Source: Gammaproteobacteria bacterium (lineage in GTDB: Bacteria > Pseudomonadota > Gammaproteobacteria > Pseudomonadales > Azotimanducaceae). Taken from it: a stretch of 37,149 nucleotides of DNA. Below the pieces are notes generated by a model. The model was given only the letters and a program-made list of their open reading frames with translations. It was not told where the DNA came from and did no database searches. Both the position numbers and the translations under genes were made by a program. Shown piece after piece: positions 34,255-37,149 of the stretch (within the stretch, counting starts at the first letter, position 1; each line of letters starts with the position of its first letter). The stretch lies in NCBI GenBank assembly GCA_026707905.1, contig JAPOVY010000153.1, positions 1 to 37,149 on the forward strand, written 5' to 3'.

Positions 34255-34985
34255 GGCGAACACCTGAAGAGACATATTGGGAGTTCTTCCGCGCGGATCG
34301 GACGAAGGATGCGGAGGCATGGGCGGCAGTAATGAGCTACCCCCATGTTCGTGTGGCCGCACCAGGTCGAATTGAGTATTTTCGGTCCGCTGAGGAATTT
34401 ATCGCTTCGGCAGATTGGACTCAACGTGAAGCGACGGGTTGGATTCGTACAGAAGGTATAGAACCTCGAGTAATTCAGACTGCACGGAAGAAGCTTCATC
34501 TCGCTGGTGGCTGGACGCGATATGACATAAACGATCAACCGATTCTGTCAAATCGAGTGGTTTACGTTCTTACGAAGCAGTACGACGGATGGGGTATACA
34601 GGCACGTTTCGCATGTGGTGCAACTGCGTCATGGCAAGAAGCCGCGGACGCAGAACCTGTGAATGTGGTCAAACGATTCCTGCACCTACTGAAAGACGGT
34701 GAAATAAGTACGACTGTGCGACTGGTTGGCTATCCGTTTATCGTTGTAGGAATGAGTACGGTGCGACGATATGAGTCTGAAGCTTCTCTTGCTTCGTCAT
34801 TACCACGATTGATTCGGACTCCTGTCGAAATTAGTGACGTTTCATTGATTCAAAACGGATCGCAAGGCGCGAACGTATGCGGTTCATTTGGTATTGATGC
34901 TGACATGCCACACGATGCCGTGTTTTTGATTGCTAGAAAGGACGCTGACTATCGATTGGCGGCGCTCTCTCTGTTAAGCTCCTAG
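34245..34985 (+). CDS. Uncharacterised protein with NTF2/SnoaL-like fold, copy 2
   Basis: 246 residues, paralogous over its whole length to the protein at 27726-28424: YWEFFRADRTKDA, MSYPHVRV, LAGGWTRYDINDQPILSNRVVYV and WGIQARF all have counterparts. The C-terminal half (VVKRFLHLLKDGE, YPFIVVGMSTVRRYESEASL) again matches the second half of copy 1. Function unknown. The start is TTG at 34245 within the last codons of the dehydratase gene (10-bp overlap), supported by AAGGGG four bases upstream; the frame has no other start after a stop at 34218. The overlap suggests coupled expression with the dehydratase. Confidence 0.75.
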   Translation: MVIRRTPEETYWEFFRADRTKDAEAWAAVMSYPHVRVAAPGRIEYFRSAEEFIASADWTQREATGWIRTEGIEPRVIQTARKKLHLAGGWTRYDINDQPILSNRVVYVLTKQYDGWGIQARFACGATASWQEAADAEPVNVVKRFLHLLKDGEISTTVRLVGYPFIVVGMSTVRRYESEASLASSLPRLIRTPVEISDVSLIQNGSQGANVCGSFGIDADMPHDAVFLIARKDADYRLAALSLLSS

Positions 34986-35060
34986 ATTTCGTTTTGTTGC
35001 GTTACACTAATAATCACCTTAGTTCGTGAATTTAGTGGAATCAAGCGCTACGTAGGAACC

Positions 35061-35087
35061 ATGGCGATTTTGCGGTTTCGATCTTGA
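35061..35087 (+). CDS. Possible 8-codon leader ORF before the TonB-domain gene
   Basis: ATG at 35061 opens a frame of eight codons (MAILRFRS) whose TGA overlaps the TTG start of the next gene as TTGA. TAGGA lies just upstream, but only about two bases from the ATG, which is close for a ribosome site. It could promote translation of the downstream TTG by coupling. It could also be chance. Confidence 0.25.
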   Translation: MAILRFRS

Positions 35088-36115
35088 AACTATTTCTATT
35101 TGTGCTCGCTCTTGGAGTCGTCGTATACAGCGGCACGAACAGTGCACAGACTGACGCTGAAGAGATTCCAACGCTTAAATCACCAAAGGTCATAAAGCGT
35201 GGTCCTATCGTATACCCGCATGTGGCGGCATCGAGAAATGAAGAAGGCTGGGTTGAACTTGAAACCATGGTGGATCAGAAAGGCCGACCATATGAAATCG
35301 TTGTCGTCGATTCGGTAGGTCACCCAGAATTTCGAAGAGCTGCGATTCGTTCTCTTAAGAGAACAACGTTCGAGCCCGGTGAGTATTTAGGTGAAAGAGT
35401 TGACGGGGTTCATCGGTTCAGAGTCTCATTTGAAATGTATAGTGGTGCACCTCCATTCTTCAAGCGTTTCAGATCAAGTTTCATGGAGACCGTTCGTGAA
35501 ATCGAGGGGGGTAACCGAGCAGAAAGCGTCAAACGACTAGAAAAGCTCCGTGACCAAACGAAAACGCTTCATGAAGACTTAATGTATTGGACTGCGAAGT
35601 TTTACTTCGAACGCAGATGGGGAACTCCCTCTCAGCAGCTAGTTAGCGTAAATAAGGCGATAGGCTATAGAAAAGTCCCAGGCAATATGGACCGAAGTCT
35701 ATTCGAACAGTTACTCTGGTCGAAACTTGATCTAGAAATCGAGTTAGGTCACTACGGAGAGTCGTTGCGCACGATGGTTGTGTTAGAGAACTTGGAGCAA
35801 GTAAGTGAAGGGCGCCTAACAAACTTTGCGAAATACAGGAATTCGATCGAGGATTTGCGAACGGCGAATACTGCTTTTGGAGTCCCGGGTGTACTTAACA
35901 AAGAAGGTAAGTGGAAGTATGTTCTGCTTCGAAATCAGTTTGGCGTTATCGATGTGGAAGGAGTCATATATGAGTTTCAACTCTATTGTGAACGGGATCT
36001 GGTGCGATTTAAGTTTGAACCCGAGCTTCAATATAGTTTAGATGGGACGAATGGCACATGCAGCCTTTGGACGATTGGAAAACCCAATACTGAATTCACA
36101 TTGTTACAGCTATAA
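35084..36115 (+). CDS. Secreted protein with TonB C-terminal domain
   Basis: 343 residues. A signal peptide (1-21, ending NSAQ) is followed by a TonB C-terminal-type domain (about 35-120): VYPHVAASRNEEGWVELE, VDQKGRPYEIVVVDSVGHPEFRRAAIRSLKRTTFEPG. The remaining residues look helical at first and then unrecognised. True TonB has an N-terminal anchor and a proline-rich spacer. Both are missing here and no exbB/exbD is nearby, so it is unlikely to be a working energy transducer and may use the domain for binding in the periplasm. TTG 35084 is the only canonical start after an in-frame stop at 35033. Confidence 0.75.
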   Translation: MKLFLFVLALGVVVYSGTNSAQTDAEEIPTLKSPKVIKRGPIVYPHVAASRNEEGWVELETMVDQKGRPYEIVVVDSVGHPEFRRAAIRSLKRTTFEPGEYLGERVDGVHRFRVSFEMYSGAPPFFKRFRSSFMETVREIEGGNRAESVKRLEKLRDQTKTLHEDLMYWTAKFYFERRWGTPSQQLVSVNKAIGYRKVPGNMDRSLFEQLLWSKLDLEIELGHYGESLRTMVVLENLEQVSEGRLTNFAKYRNSIEDLRTANTAFGVPGVLNKEGKWKYVLLRNQFGVIDVEGVIYEFQLYCERDLVRFKFEPELQYSLDGTNGTCSLWTIGKPNTEFTLLQL

Positions 36116-36160
36116 CGCGGCTCTGTCTTCGTCGCAGTCCGCCAGATTTACGCTCGGATA

Positions 36161-37149
36161 TCACCCCTGGATGTTGGTGAGTCTTTGTACCTTAGATTGG
36201 TCAATCCACCAACTATCGAGAATCCTAACGGAGCTACCCGTTAGATACTCGAGTTCCGCCACGTCTTCTCCGGCTGGGCGACCAAACTTATCCCAGTAAA
36301 GGACGCGTTCCAACTCCGCCGAATTGATCTGTATGTGGTAGAAACCCCATAAGACCACGCGATCAAGCGCTTTTACGACCGCACTGATTTCCTCGATTGA
36401 TGAAGCCTGTTCTGCCATTGCCACGAGTGTATCGACAACCTCATCTTGTACTCCAACCATGTTTCCACCCATTTGAATACCGGCGGCTTCAGAGCCGAAA
36501 TGATTACGCAGTTCCCCTACAGGTGGATTTAAAAACAGGTGCTCTCGAACGTATGCATCGAAATTCCTGCCTCTAATAAGGTTGATCGCCGTCACGTTGT
36601 CGACGAGTCTCATTCGCCCATCGATACCTAGTAGACGCAGTGTTTCTGTGTACGGCAGTAGCACCCGTTGCATCGATTGATCTTGCGTGAGTATTTGGAA
36701 TTCGAAGGGTTCTCCGGATTCGTTGACCAATCGACCATTCTGTAAGTGCCATCCTGCAGACTCAAGCAACTCGCGGGCGCGTTCCAGTGCATTCCGATTG
36801 GTACCGTATCCAGTTGAAACGGGAAGTGTGAATGGGTGACTAAATACGCGAGGAGGTATCCGCGACCGAAATGGTTTGAGTATCTCAATCTCAGCTTGCG
36901 ATGGTAATCCTTCCGCTGCAAATCGGGATTTCGCGAAGTAACTCAATGCACGGGTTTGTGTACCGTGTCTCATTACCCGGTTTTGCCATTCGAAGTCAAA
37001 TGCCAGGGTTAGTGCTTCTCGCACACGGACATCACTTAAGTAACTACGACGGGTGTTCAACGCTATTGCACGTTCCGCACCTATGAACTTCCGAACTTCG
37101 CGAGTCGATTGACGTAACTGGTTGGCAGCAAGGGCTGGCACGTCGTACG
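36161..37149 (-). CDS. Second YejA-like solute-binding protein, C-terminal part
   Basis: The frame runs off the right edge; about 329 C-terminal residues are present. They align throughout with the C-terminal half of the YejA-like protein at 22621-24540: DVRVREALTLAFDFEWQNRV, AAEGLPSQAEIEIL, STGYGTNRNALERARELLESAGW, RNHFGSEAAG, ALDRVVLWGFYHI and ILDSWWIDQSKV all have direct counterparts. It is therefore a family 5 periplasmic binding protein for an ABC importer. GTG at 37141 is internal, not the true start. No permease gene follows on its 3' side within the window, so its partner must be elsewhere or it shares YejBE. Confidence 0.85.
   Translation of the reverse strand, partial: YDVPALAANQLRQSTREVRKFIGAERAIALNTRRSYLSDVRVREALTLAFDFEWQNRVMRHGTQTRALSYFAKSRFAAEGLPSQAEIEILKPFRSRIPPRVFSHPFTLPVSTGYGTNRNALERARELLESAGWHLQNGRLVNESGEPFEFQILTQDQSMQRVLLPYTETLRLLGIDGRMRLVDNVTAINLIRGRNFDAYVREHLFLNPPVGELRNHFGSEAAGIQMGGNMVGVQDEVVDTLVAMAEQASSIEEISAVVKALDRVVLWGFYHIQINSAELERVLYWDKFGRPAGEDVAELEYLTGSSVRILDSWWIDQSKVQRLTNIQG

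Noticed and set aside
1-37149. CRISPR array, tRNA, rRNA, insertion sequence, toxin-antitoxin or phage defence locus.
   Set aside because: No regularly spaced repeats, cloverleaf-like stretches, transposase motifs or defence-type domains were found on either strand.

Overview
The window reads as chromosome of a Gammaproteobacterium, probably marine and with a compact genome. The main evidence is gene order. dsbA, a diheme cytochrome c4, engB, polA, a DUF2782 gene and thrB lie together in the arrangement I recall from Pseudomonas, and purE-tsaC-aroE and surf1-sco1 are also proteobacterial. Base composition is close to even by eye. Genes are tightly packed, with several 4-base stop/start overlaps, and an unusual number start at TTG or GTG. 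I see no rRNA, tRNA, insertion sequence, phage gene or CRISPR array. Lineage below class cannot be fixed from this sequence alone.

Left third (1-9.5 kb). The 5' end of an FGGY sugar kinase runs off the left edge. It is followed by the housekeeping block (dsbA, cytochrome c4, engB, polA, DUF2782, thrB). Between engB and polA sits an unrelated small gene for a protein with two tandem ClpX-type zinc-binding domains and no ATPase domain. PolA keeps its polymerase and 5' nuclease motifs but has lost every catalytic carboxylate of the 3'-5' proofreading site. After thrB comes a two-gene ergothioneine operon (egtB-egtD).

Middle (9.7-18.4 kb). A divergent NRAMP-like transporter without a normal start codon faces a sco1/surf1 pair and a purE-tsaC-aroE operon in which aroE is fused to a YheV/DUF2387 zinc ribbon. 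Next are a glutathione transferase with an ankyrin-repeat protein, a lone APS kinase and a type B carboxylesterase. A 606-bp stretch without a gene follows.

Right half (19-37 kb). This is accessory metabolism: a yejA-yejB-yejE-like importer operon that ends in a cytoplasmic-looking sulfatase where the ATPase gene would be expected, an SDR dehydrogenase, DNA polymerase II, an aldo/keto reductase of the L-fucose/D-threo-aldose dehydrogenase type, a cytochrome b561/cytochrome c-prime pair, a crotonase, a lipoprotein PQQ-type sugar dehydrogenase, a galactonate-dehydratase-like enolase-superfamily enzyme, two paralogous NTF2/SnoaL-like proteins each overlapping a sugar-enzyme gene, a TonB C-terminal-domain protein, and a second truncated YejA-like binding protein at the right edge. 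Together with the sugar kinase these suggest import and oxidation of (possibly sulfated) sugars or related small molecules. That pathway is inference; no substrate can be read from the sequence.
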